Source: Hemicentrotus pulcherrimus
Lineage: Eukaryota; Echinodermata; Echinoidea; Camarodonta; Strongylocentrotidae
NCBI GenBank assembly: GCA_003118195.1
Contig: BEXV01000101.1
Span: forward strand, 70,604 to 81,457
DNA length: 10,854 nt
Reading direction: 5' to 3'
Of the stretch, positions 1 to 6,705 are shown in pieces. The notes under the pieces are model-generated. The model searched no databases. It saw nothing but the letters and a program-made list of their open reading frames with translations, and was not told the DNA's origin. Made by a program: the position numbers and the translations under genes. Numbering within the stretch: position 1 is the stretch's first letter; every line of letters starts with the position of its first letter.

Positions 1-29
1 TTTTTTTTTTGGGGGGGGGGGGGGGGGGG
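1..29. repeat. Homopolymer contig edge (T10 then G19)
   Basis: Ten T are followed directly by nineteen G. Pure runs like this at the first base of a window usually mark where an assembly stopped, because read accuracy collapses in homopolymers. The G run abuts a G/C-rich transposon end (30-62, read on the minus strand), whose interior is often G-rich in this family type, so the run may be an exaggerated copy of real sequence. Its length should not be trusted. Confidence 0.9.
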
Positions 30-62
30 TGCCCCCTGTGCCCCTCTATAGCTATGCCACTG
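30..62 (-). mobile_element. Terminal inverted repeat of a hAT-like DNA transposon (partial)
   Basis: Read on the minus strand, the stretch starts CAGTGGCATAGCTATAGAGG at position 62 and continues into GGCACAGGGGGCA. Ends of the form CAGTGGCGTAGC followed by G-rich blocks are, from general knowledge, common among hAT-type cut-and-paste transposons and their non-autonomous derivatives in invertebrate genomes. Only the outer end is present; the body would lie to the left, outside the window. A hAT insertion should be flanked by an 8-bp target duplication, here starting around AGTACTTG at 63-70, but the partner copy is not visible. The family is assigned from the terminal motif only, with no transposase seen. 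Confidence 0.55.
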
Positions 63-165
63 AGTACTTGAACACCACCAGCTCTCACTCCTAGCCCTAT
101 TACCTCTTAGAGCTGAGCTAATGAAGTGTTCATAACTTGCTTTGAAAGAGGGCTTATAGAAAGAC

Positions 166-235
166 AGCTAGTTGGTTAGTAATTGCTCTCGCGTACAAAG
201 TACCGGGATAACCTTTTGAACGCGCTCGATGCGAA
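166..235 (+). mobile_element. Possible decayed tRNA-derived SINE head
   Basis: AGCTAGTTGGTTAG at 166-179 matches a tRNA D-arm / RNA polymerase III A box (typical AGCTCAGTTGGTTAG) with one base missing. About 45 bases on, CTTTTGAACGC at 213-223 is a poor match to the B box GGTTCGANNCC. The spacing fits a tRNA-like promoter, but no cloverleaf closes and no A-rich or simple-repeat tail was identified. It is best read as an old fragment of a tRNA-derived SINE, or a chance A-box match. It is not a functional tRNA gene. Confidence 0.25.
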
Positions 236-2000
236 GTGACAACCATTGAACCCCATGAATAGCAACAACACAAAAATACTTCCCTAATTATTAGCAGAAA
301 AATATAGAATTCTCTCCGATAGAGAAAGAAAATACAGAGAAATTGTTCAAAAAGAAAAGGGCTGGCAGCTTTGATCAACTCTGCGGTTTGTTTTCATTTC
401 GTTGAGGGTACACGTTTAACGGATCGCCGCCTTTCTCATGTAGGCTTTTGTACCCTCAAAGTGGGTAGGCTTTTGGATAGAAGGGGTTTTTCTTCTTCCA
501 ACTTTTAAAAAGAGGCACTTCTTTTCTTTGGAGAAGGTGTGAAAAGGACAGCCCGGGGTAATAGGCGAGGGATTGTCGCCGGGGCAGCGGGGTAGGTGAG
601 CGAGCCAACAGACGACACCCACCTCTCCAGTCCACCAATCCTTTTAAAACTGACACAGCGTTAGACAAAAACACCGTCACCTAGACCCAAGATCCAAATC
701 CGCTCTGTCTCCAGCCCCACTGTTGAAGGTGTCTGTACCCTTTCAAGTCTTCTTAAAGACATCTGTTTACCTTTTGGATCTTGCGTTGGTGTTGTATGGG
801 GTTGAGGCCATAGCCCTGGTAGGGCATCCCAAATCTATTTACGCTTTAACCTCTCCCTGCTGTTTTTAACGTCATTTTGGAGCAATCCACAAAGTAACAA
901 TTCTGTATTTCTCTCAAACCAATCAGAATGGAAAAAGCTGCCTAACTTCATTTTTCTTTGAATTCCTATGAAGACAAACTTAAACATTACAAAATCAATT
1001 TATGGGTCAAAATTATTTTAATGTCTATCTGACCTTTTTAGCAAGCACACAAGCAGAAATACAATTAGACATTCCAATCTATCTTGTTTCATATCATTTG
1101 CAGACACCTGCACTCTTTCGAAATTCATTTTTAGTTTCGTTTTTTGGGGGAGGCAAAGATAACATATCAAAACTTTACAGAAACTTTGCTGAAACCACTG
1201 TGACCCCTCCCCCTACAGATACTAATGGCATTGTTAGAAAAGAGCAAAAACCTAAATAAATGAGAGTAAACTCTTCTATTGTGTAATGCAGTCGATATCT
1301 TGAGGCATTGGTTTATTTTGGAGATCCTGTGTCCTTTCGGCTCGGTGAGGGTGCCGGGCGTTTTCGAATAGTTGCACTCTTACTCATCCTCTCTCTGGCA
1401 ATTATCACCCTTGAGGAGAACCAGATCCAGACAGATATATCTGGTGAATATTTTCAGTTTCTTCATTTTATTTCCAAACAAGGGGAAGATGGAGGAATTC
1501 CTAAGTTTAGGATTTGCTGGTGGGGTTATGTTACGGATCAAGGAAAGTTTGAAATAGTTGTGTGACATCTTCTGGTATGTTTCACATTGGGGGACAATAG
1601 AAGGAAAACACCCAAGCATAACCAATATGGAAGAAATGTTTCACATGAAGAAATGTTTTGTACAATATTTTGTGGGCTTAGAATCAGGATAGCATTATTT
1701 CTAATTTTGTTTTCTATATTTAGATAACATGGGTTGCATAACTTATAGCATTCTGAAGTTCATCAGAAATGCTGTTGTCAATAAATTAAAAGTTGGACAT
1801 ACTGGTATCACATACAAAGTCAAAGGGCCACTAGGTTTTTATGCAATTTATAACAGATTGTCTTTTTCCCCCAGCAGGGTTTATGTGTGAAAGTTACAGG
1901 ACAGAAGTACGTAGTATAGATGTTCTGGGAGGGCAAAAAACTCATAAACCTATTTAAAATTTAAAGTATATTAAGAGAACATGGGATTTACTGATTTTTA
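236..2000. other. Non-coding, no recognisable gene
   Basis: This AT-rich stretch has open frames of only 60-85 codons on both strands, with no familiar domain, no repeat-derived bias and no good splice-site pairing. An 11-bp direct repeat (GTAGGCTTTTG) occurs at 440-450 and 465-475. A 17-bp tandem pair sharing GAAGAAATGTTT starts at 1630 and 1647. A perfect 12-bp palindrome, CAGATATATCTG, is at 1432-1443. If the Ig exon at 6486-6663 belongs to a gene with large introns, this lies downstream of that exon within an intron; intergenic DNA is equally compatible. Confidence 0.6.
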
Positions 2001-2011
2001 CCCCCCCCCCC
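2001..2011. repeat. Poly-C run (C11)
   Basis: Eleven consecutive C lie directly upstream of the TTTAACCC element end at 2012. The run is probably polymorphic and may carry a length error. Confidence 0.9.
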
Positions 2012-2012
2012 T

Positions 2013-2093
2013 TTAACCCGCTGTCTGCTAGAACCTGGGGGTCCCTGTATGAAGTCTATTGGACTTTGACAGTGCAGGAGTCAAGGGGTTTAT
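2013..2093. mobile_element. Short palindromic-ended element (about 81 bp), MITE-like
   Basis: The left end reads TTAACCCGCTGTCTGCTAG. The reverse complement of the right end reads ATAAACCCCTTGACTCCTGC. Aligned from their outer bases these agree at about 12 of 20 positions, with the core AACCC-x-x-TG-x-CT shared. The length and ends resemble those of the element at 2730-2809. No coding capacity is present. It could be a tiny non-autonomous DNA transposon or a solo remnant; the copy is too diverged for a firm family call. Confidence 0.35.
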
Positions 2094-2620
2094 TAGCTTT
2101 GAGAGTACAAAGTAATAACATTCTGTAAAAGTGAAAAATAAACATAACAAGAACCAGAAACTATGAAGGCTCTTCGTGGCAATAGCACAAGCTAATCTGA
2201 TTGACAGGTAAGAGAGACAGTCTAAGAGAGAGATAGTTAATCAAAGGTACATCAAAAATGGAGGAGACTCGGACGGAAATTGTCTGATCTAGAATATCCT
2301 CTAATTCAATATTCTGATGGAAGATATCTCATGACAAAATGGAGGTTACTAACCGTCTAGTAACTGTCTCAAATCAACACTCCCTCAAATTCTGCCTCAA
2401 AGGTGTTTAATGTAATTACGTCTAAATGTACATTTATTCAATTTTCTCTCAAATCCCTTAATCAAATTTGCACAAATATTAGTTCAAGAGCTGGCTCATA
2501 TAATCCTTCATTTCCCTTTCTGGTCTAGGAAGCTGAGAAAATAGAAATCAATTATTGCAGGTATTCGATTGCGCAAATATTTGTTTGCCGAATACTGCCC
2601 TCCTACAGGAATACAATACC
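2094..2620. other. Non-coding, no recognisable gene
   Basis: No long frame occurs on either strand. A consensus-like splice donor (CAG|GTAAGAG) lies at about 2205-2214 on the plus strand, but every frame entering it from the left is closed within a few codons (for example TAA after ATGAAGGCTCTTCGTGGC), so a coding exon ending there is not supported. Confidence 0.6.
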
Positions 2621-2660
2621 ACTCCCCCTCCCACTCCCCCCCTCTCTCTCTCTCTCTCTC
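2621..2660 (+). repeat. Pyrimidine tract with (CT)n microsatellite
   Basis: C-rich sequence (ACTCCCCCTCCCACTCCCCC) passes into about ten uninterrupted CT dinucleotides up to 2660. It is a simple-sequence repeat. The minus-strand open frame across it gives a run of Arg-Glu that comes only from the GA reading. Confidence 0.95.
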
Positions 2661-2729
2661 AGTTCATGAACTGAGCCAGCCCCTTTCATACTAGCAATCA
2701 ACTCAAACTTGACTTCACCACAATCTCCA

Positions 2730-2809
2730 TTAACCCCTCTCTCCCCAAACCACAAACCCTCATCAGAATGAACACACCTTCCCCTCAGCTCTGGGAGGCA
2801 AAGGGTTAA
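2730..2809. mobile_element. Short TTAACCC...GGGTTAA element (80 bp), MITE-like
   Basis: TTAACCC at 2730-2736 and GGGTTAA at 2803-2809 form a perfect 7-bp terminal inverted repeat with 66 bases between. Both ends include TTAA, the target site used by piggyBac-type transposons, with CCC just inside, as is usual for that superfamily. Reverse-complemented, the element aligns without gaps over its full length to 2013-2093 at roughly 55% identity by hand count. Its right end (reverse complement TTAACCCTTTGCCTCCCA) agrees with the left end of the 6237-6449 element at 15 of 18 positions. No coding capacity is present. Confidence 0.4.
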
Positions 2810-3216
2810 GGGTGCTGTCACCCTTTTTCCTGCCCCGTTTTTTAAAGGCTCTAACGGCTTTAGGGAAGGGGAGAGCAAATTTGAGAATGGGCTTGGGATC
2901 GATATCGCGCCGGGGCCTCTGACCCGGGGGAAACAAGACCCTCTATAAGATTAACACAGTAACACGATAGCTAGCTTGTCTGGATTCCGGGGGAAGATGG
3001 ACGAGAAGACGAACGTTTGACTCGCGTGATGGACGCCTTAAATACACATGTTGTTTCAGGGATGCGCATCGAGATCGAAAAGGAGATGGAGGGGGAGAAT
3101 AAACGTCTAGATGCGCAAGAAAAGAAAAAAAACGCAATGAAAACTCTTTCTATTGTAATGCAAGACAAATGACTGTGCATACAAATTCTTTATGCTACCC
3201 CCTCCCCCCAATCAAG
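2810..3216. other. Non-coding, no recognisable gene
   Basis: This moderately GC-rich patch contains several CpGs around 2895-2930 (ATCGATATCGCGCCGGGGCC). Minus-strand frames of 60-90 codons are present but have no recognisable domain and lack convincing splice context. It could be a small CpG-containing regulatory patch, but no promoter element is identifiable. Confidence 0.5.
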
Positions 3217-3480
3217 ACCTGTCAGTTGTCTAGTTATGATTGTCCTTCAGGTTTGAAGACAATGCATGCATGATTCAGTGTTATTTCTAGGCTTAATCAC
3301 CAATCAAATTCATTAATATTTGACAGGTTAATTGCCTTTTTGCTTTCTTTGCAAGACTAATGAGGACATATGATTGGTCAATCAATAGATAAAACAATCA
3401 AATTTTTGTTGGTGGCAATGGTAAACGTGACTCATTACAGCTAGAGCAATTAAATTTGATCCATTATAATTCATGCCTTT
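3217..3480. promoter_or_regulatory. Candidate cis-regulatory cluster of TAAT / TGACAGGT motifs
   Basis: Two copies of the octamer TGACAGGT, the preferred site of TALE homeodomain proteins (Meis/TGIF), lie in opposite orientation at 3217-3224 and 3321-3328. The second is immediately followed by TAATTG, a Hox-class homeodomain core. Further TAAT/ATTA cores occur in CTTAATC (about 3293), CATTAATA (3311), CTAATGAG (3357), CAATTAAA (3447) and CATTATAATTC (3462). PBX-like words (CAATCAAAT, TGATTGGTCAATCAATAG) lie between them. About eight TAAT cores in under 200 bp is roughly two to three times what AT-rich sequence would give by chance. Function is inferred from motifs alone. Confidence 0.22.
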
Positions 3481-3680
3481 AGTTTTATATATTTCCTTTA
3501 TTTTTCACATATTTCCCTTACCGAACCTTAAGAATTTATTGAAAAAGCAAAGAAATATAATCTTAGTTGCAGCAGACAAGAAATACTGGAAACCAAAAGA
3601 GGGCAGTGGGAATGTTGAAGAGGGTGATGAAGAAGAAGATGATGGAGATGATGAAGAAAATAGTGAAGATACTGAGGATG

Positions 3681-3715
<35 letters not shown>

Positions 3716-3888
3716 AATAATGAAGATACTGGGGATGATGATGGTGACGATGGTGATGATGATCGATGACAATAATGAAGATATTGAGGATGAGGATGAT
3801 GATGATGACGATGATGATGATGATGATGACAATAATGAAGATGATGATGAAGATGATGATGATGATGATGACAATAATGAAGATATTG

Positions 3889-3919
<31 letters not shown>

Positions 3920-4208
3920 CAACGATGAAGATACTGAGGATGATGATGGTGATGATGATGACAATAATGAAGATATTGAGGATGAGGGTGATGAAGAAGA
4001 AGATGATGGAGATGATGACGAAAGTGATGATGATGATGATGAAGATGATGACGATGATGAAGATGATGACGATGATGATGATGAAAATAGTGAAGATACT
4101 GAGGATGATGATGATGATGATGACAATAATGAAGATACTGAGGATGATGATTACCAAATCCTACATGGACAAGCGACCAGTGTGATGATGGCTCAAGAAG
4201 CATCATGA
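3473..4208 (+). pseudogene. Possible Asp-rich repeat ORF, broken by one extra base (speculative)
   Basis: A plus-strand frame starts with ATG at 3473 and reads a hydrophobic stretch (MPLVLYISFIFHIFPLP) of signal-peptide character. A short basic part follows (LKNLLKKQR), then an almost purely acidic region of Asp, Glu and Asn. The frame runs off at 3764, where a single C interrupts the triplets, and the same Asp reading resumes one frame over to a stop at 4208 (C-terminal ATSVMMAQEAS). Ignoring that base it would be about 244 residues. The repeated peptide is [DE]-N-[NS]-E-D-[IT]-E-D. Asp-rich secreted proteins are known from biomineral matrices, but triplet slippage alone keeps phase, and anchor variation shows no excess of silent changes. 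It is more likely a microsatellite than a gene. Confidence 0.12.
3620..4152 (+). repeat. (GAT)n triplet array with higher-order structure
   Basis: About 530 bp of GAT triplets are interrupted by GAA, GAG, GAC and GGT. A 22-bp anchor, consensus RAYAATARTGAAGATAYTGAGG, recurs near 3656, 3713, 3768, 3828 (shortened), 3870, 3918, 3960, 4083 and 4122. Every spacing is a multiple of three except the 55 bases between the second and third copies, which contain an extra C at 3764. A 35-bp block beginning GAGGGTGATGAAGAAG is exactly duplicated at 3620-3654 and 3984-4018. Two plus-strand frames (GAT and ATG) and all three minus-strand frames stay open simply because of the triplet, so the long frames here (up to 251 codons on the minus strand, His/Ser/Ile-rich) are not evidence of genes. 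Confidence 0.95.
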
Positions 4209-4225
4209 ATTGAATGAATGAATGA
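4205..4225 (+). repeat. Short (TGAA)n tract
   Basis: TGAATTGAATGAATGAATGA is a brief tetranucleotide repeat just after the GAT array. It has no apparent function. Confidence 0.7.
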
Positions 4226-4730
4226 GAAGAAATAGAGGATAATGAGACTGCTACAAACAATCAACAACATACTTCACTCCCAAACCAACCTATTAAACAC
4301 AGAACCCAATAACTGAAGCCCAAAATGATTTCACTGCACCACCAAACACTCATCCAGGTAAAACACTTGGAAACAATTAATATGCTATCAGAATTCAAGG
4401 TAAGAACTAAGCTCACATTCTTCTCATTGTTTTGACTAAAGCCCAAAGGTTCACCACCTTCCTACAAAGAACCGCCAGCCCCACCCCACCACACAGGACG
4501 CACAAGTTCACTGACCTACAGGACAATGACCTGTGGCATACCAACATGGCAAGCTGGCATGAAGGATGCATAAATTGTAAGGGCAGGGTTGTAAAAAAGA
4601 ACTGTCCCTCTCCCCCATTTCCCTTCATCTTTTTAGACATTGAAATTCCTTTATTTTATTAGTTTATCCCCTCTTTATTTCTCCCTTGTTCACTATAAGT
4701 ATGCTATCTATCTATGATATTTTTGTGTTT
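4226..4730. other. Non-coding, no recognisable gene
   Basis: Frames of 60-76 codons occur on both strands without domains, signal sequences or matched splice sites. The base composition is plain AT-rich, and no inverted repeats or regulatory motifs stood out. Confidence 0.6.
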
Positions 4731-5155
4731 CGTCTTTCTCTCTCTCTCTCTTTCAGTATCTCTCTCAGTATCTCTCACTCCGAGTCCTACTTTTAAAAGG
4801 TTTGTATCTTTCATAACTGTATTCCTCTACCCCCTATTTCTCCCTCCCTCCCATTTCTCTCTCTCTCTCTCTCTCTCTCACTCTCTCTCTCTCTCCATCC
4901 TTCCATCCTTCCATCCATCCATCCATCCTTCCATCCGTCTCCTATTCTCTTATGATTCTCTTCTAATGCCTCTTTTCAGATTCCCACCCTTCCCCCCAGC
5001 CATCTCTTTTACTCACTTCCCATCTATCTGCACACAATTGTTTCACATCCCCCCCCCCTCCCATTCTCCTTTAAATCTTTCTATCTCTTCAACACTCTTA
5101 TCCTTCCTCTCTCTTTTAAACGATCTCCCTTTATTTAGTATCTCACTCTAAACAG
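4731..5155 (+). repeat. Long pyrimidine tract with CT, CCAT and poly-C blocks
   Basis: Some 425 bp are strongly pyrimidine-biased on the plus strand. They contain (CT)n at 4737-4753 and 4856-4894 (the second interrupted once by CA), a CCAT/CCTT tetranucleotide block at 4895-4937, and C10 at 5049-5058. The open frame of about 145 codons across it is only Ser/Leu/Phe/Pro-rich repeat translation. Such tracts can form triplex DNA and are prone to slippage and assembly error. Confidence 0.9.
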
Positions 5156-6236
5156 AATCACCCCCCAAATCCTACTTTATTTTAAAGAAAATAGGAACTG
5201 GGGCAGCGACTCCTACACATTTTACAACGTCCAACTTCGATCGAGCCAAAATCAATCCTTATTCATCTGACGGATCACCGTCCAAACAGAAAATTGGAAG
5301 GATCAAACATCGTCTGCAAGGTTTAAAGCAGCGGCGCTCTTTGACCAATCAAATCTTCGAAAGAGGAAATGAGCATTTGCGTATTCTCCTCCATATATAT
5401 TACAATTTTCTAACGCAGAGTCTTGGTTTCTAGCTTGCATGGAGCGCAAAAGATGGCACTAAACTTGTGAATGAAAATCACGTTCATTTGAATTTCAAGG
5501 CGTCTAACGTTTAATCAAATGATGGAGGAGCAAGAGAGGGGAAACTGAGAAGTATACGAATGAAACTGTTTTAAACATGCACGCCATTTCCTAAGCAGGC
5601 AGTTGAATTGTCACGATGCATGAATAACAAATCAAGTCATACCTGAAAATTCCTAGACCACTTTTATAATTGACGGATACGAAAGTTAACTATAAATGAT
5701 AATATTTTCTGTGTAAAATAGATAGATCCCTCCGAGCCAAGCTATGCCCGTTGAATAAATTTTCTTCGGTGTGAAAGCAAACAGTTGAATAGTCTAGAAA
5801 GCAACAACAAAAAGTGTACATATGATACTTCGTTGAATAATGTTCTATTTTATCCTCTATCTCATTTTCTTTAACCACTTTCTCACTCATAAAACCTGTT
5901 TTCACATTCACTCTTGATTTGTCCGTCTGTCTTTACCATTTAGTCCTTCCTGCATACAGCTATTTAACATTTGTACTGCTATTTATCTCTTATCTATTGG
6001 TATCTCTTCTATTTGGAAGTGCATGTTGTGGTCTAGAAGATACATCTTCCATTTCTATCTATACTTATTTCTCTCTTCATTTTCCAATTCTATCAATTCC
6101 CTTTTGTTTCTGATTAACAAATTGTCATGTTAATGATCTTACTTTATCATAATTTTGATATCTTACTTTTCTATTCCTTTCTCCTCACTCACTCTCATCT
6201 CTCTCCCATCAGACTGTTTCACATATATCTCAATTA
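5156..6236. other. Non-coding, no recognisable gene; weak promoter-like motifs near 5340-5400
   Basis: No supported exon is present. TTTGACCAATCAAA at 5340-5353 contains a CCAAT word inside a 5-bp inverted repeat, and ATATATATTAC follows about 45 bases downstream, a spacing reminiscent of a CCAAT plus TATA promoter on the plus strand. The reading frames after it are very short (ATGGAGCGCAAAAGATGG ends at TAA within eight codons), so no gene is attached to it. From about 5840 to 6230 the plus strand becomes T- and C-rich without a defined repeat unit. Confidence 0.5.
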
Positions 6237-6449
6237 TTAACCCATAGCCTGCCATGAGGCTGCATGCCCGCTACCTATTAAGTGCCATGTGCGTGCAAGG
6301 GCGCTTTCGTAAGAGCAGTTATTGTTCATGCTCATTGGGCTGTGCTGTGTGTTTTGCACTCACCATTCATAGAACCTTCGCATTAATCAGATTATCTCTA
6401 AAACAACCTGGCACAGTGGGGATTAGCCCTGTGGGACGATAAGAGTTAA
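6237..6449. mobile_element. TTAA-flanked MITE-like element, possibly piggyBac-type
   Basis: The element starts TTAACCCATAGCCTGCC and ends GGACGATAAGAGTTAA. The terminal 13 bases match in inverted orientation at 9 positions (TTAAC-x-C-x-TA-x-C). TTAA at both borders is the hallmark target duplication of piggyBac-type transposons. The interior (about 205 bp) is more GC-rich than the surroundings and has no credible coding frame beyond 62 codons. Its left end is 15/18 identical to the inverted right end of the 2730-2809 element. It sits 36 bp beyond the 3' end of the Ig exon in gene orientation, so in the intron immediately after the donor site. Superfamily placement rests on the border motif only. 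Confidence 0.4.
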
Positions 6450-6480
6450 AGGACAAAATCATTTAAAAGCATTCCAAGAA

Positions 6481-6486
6481 CTTACA
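6481..6486 (-). other. Splice donor of the Ig exon
   Basis: On the minus strand the exon's last base T (6486) is followed by GTAAG (6485-6481) and then T, a full match to the animal donor consensus GTAAGT. The donor cuts after the first base of a codon (phase 1), the usual intron phase at Ig-domain borders. Confidence 0.8.
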
Positions 6487-6663
6487 TGCAATGTCCAGAC
6501 TTGCATTTTTGCTGTACGCGACTCCTAGTGAATTGGTTGCGACGCACTGGTACAAGCCAATGTCCACCCTCGGAATGACGCGAAGGAAGAAGAGCGCCCC
6601 CGTGCTCAGGGCGGTCAGGTGACCATCACCTTTCATCTCCAAAGGTTGACCATCCTTCAGCCA
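6486..6663 (-). CDS. Exon encoding the C-terminal part of an I-set Ig domain, Robo-like receptor (partial CDS)
   Basis: The exon encodes 59 full residues plus one base. It opens with the core tryptophan of strand C (WLKDGQPLEM). It continues through strands D and E (STGALFFLRV) to the strand-F motif DIGLYQC, whose Cys at residue 40 would pair with a Cys in the missing upstream exon. Strands F-G follow with VATNSLGVAY, and strand G is SKNASLDIA. This is a complete I-set second half. GALFFLRV and S-x-NASL-x-[IV]-A resemble the first Ig domain of Roundabout (Robo), the Slit receptor that guides axons and migrating cells at the plasma membrane. Against Robo, the E-F loop is a few residues shorter, and the next codon begins with T, whereas Robo usually has Val or Ile there. 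Other neuronal Ig receptors (Dscam, Sidekick, IgDCC types) remain possible. Codon use is GC-richer than the flanks, as expected for a real exon. Upstream and downstream exons were looked for and not found. The Ig-fold call is secure; the Robo assignment is about even odds. Confidence 0.85.
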
Positions 6664-6705
6664 CTAGAATGGAAAATGAACGGAAAGAGAGAGAGAAAAA
6701 ACAAA
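6664..6705 (-). other. Splice acceptor and polypyrimidine tract of the Ig exon
   Basis: Reading the minus strand toward the exon, a pyrimidine-rich stretch (TTTTTTCTCTCTCTCTTTCC) is followed by GTTCATTTTCCATTCTAG at 6664 and the exon's first codon TGG. The AG is canonical and no other AG lies in the preceding 20 or so bases, so the exon start is well defined. The intron enters in phase 0. Confidence 0.8.

Noticed and set aside
1308..1625. Overlapping frames of 61-85 codons on both strands
   Set aside because: The plus frame opens with TTG rather than ATG. There is no domain, no splice context, and both strands are equally open.
2205..2214. Strong splice-donor consensus CAG|GTAAGAG
   Set aside because: All three frames leading into it contain nearby stops, so no coding exon can end there; a non-coding exon cannot be shown from sequence.
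3505..4260. Minus-strand open frame of 251 codons rich in His and Ser
   Set aside because: It is the CAT/TCA/ATC reading of the GAT array. All three minus-strand frames stay open for the same reason, and the peptide is pure repeat translation.
4714..5151. Plus-strand open frame of 145 codons with a hydrophobic start
   Set aside because: It follows the CT and CCAT repeats almost throughout. The composition (Ser, Leu, Phe, Pro) is what pyrimidine-only codons give.
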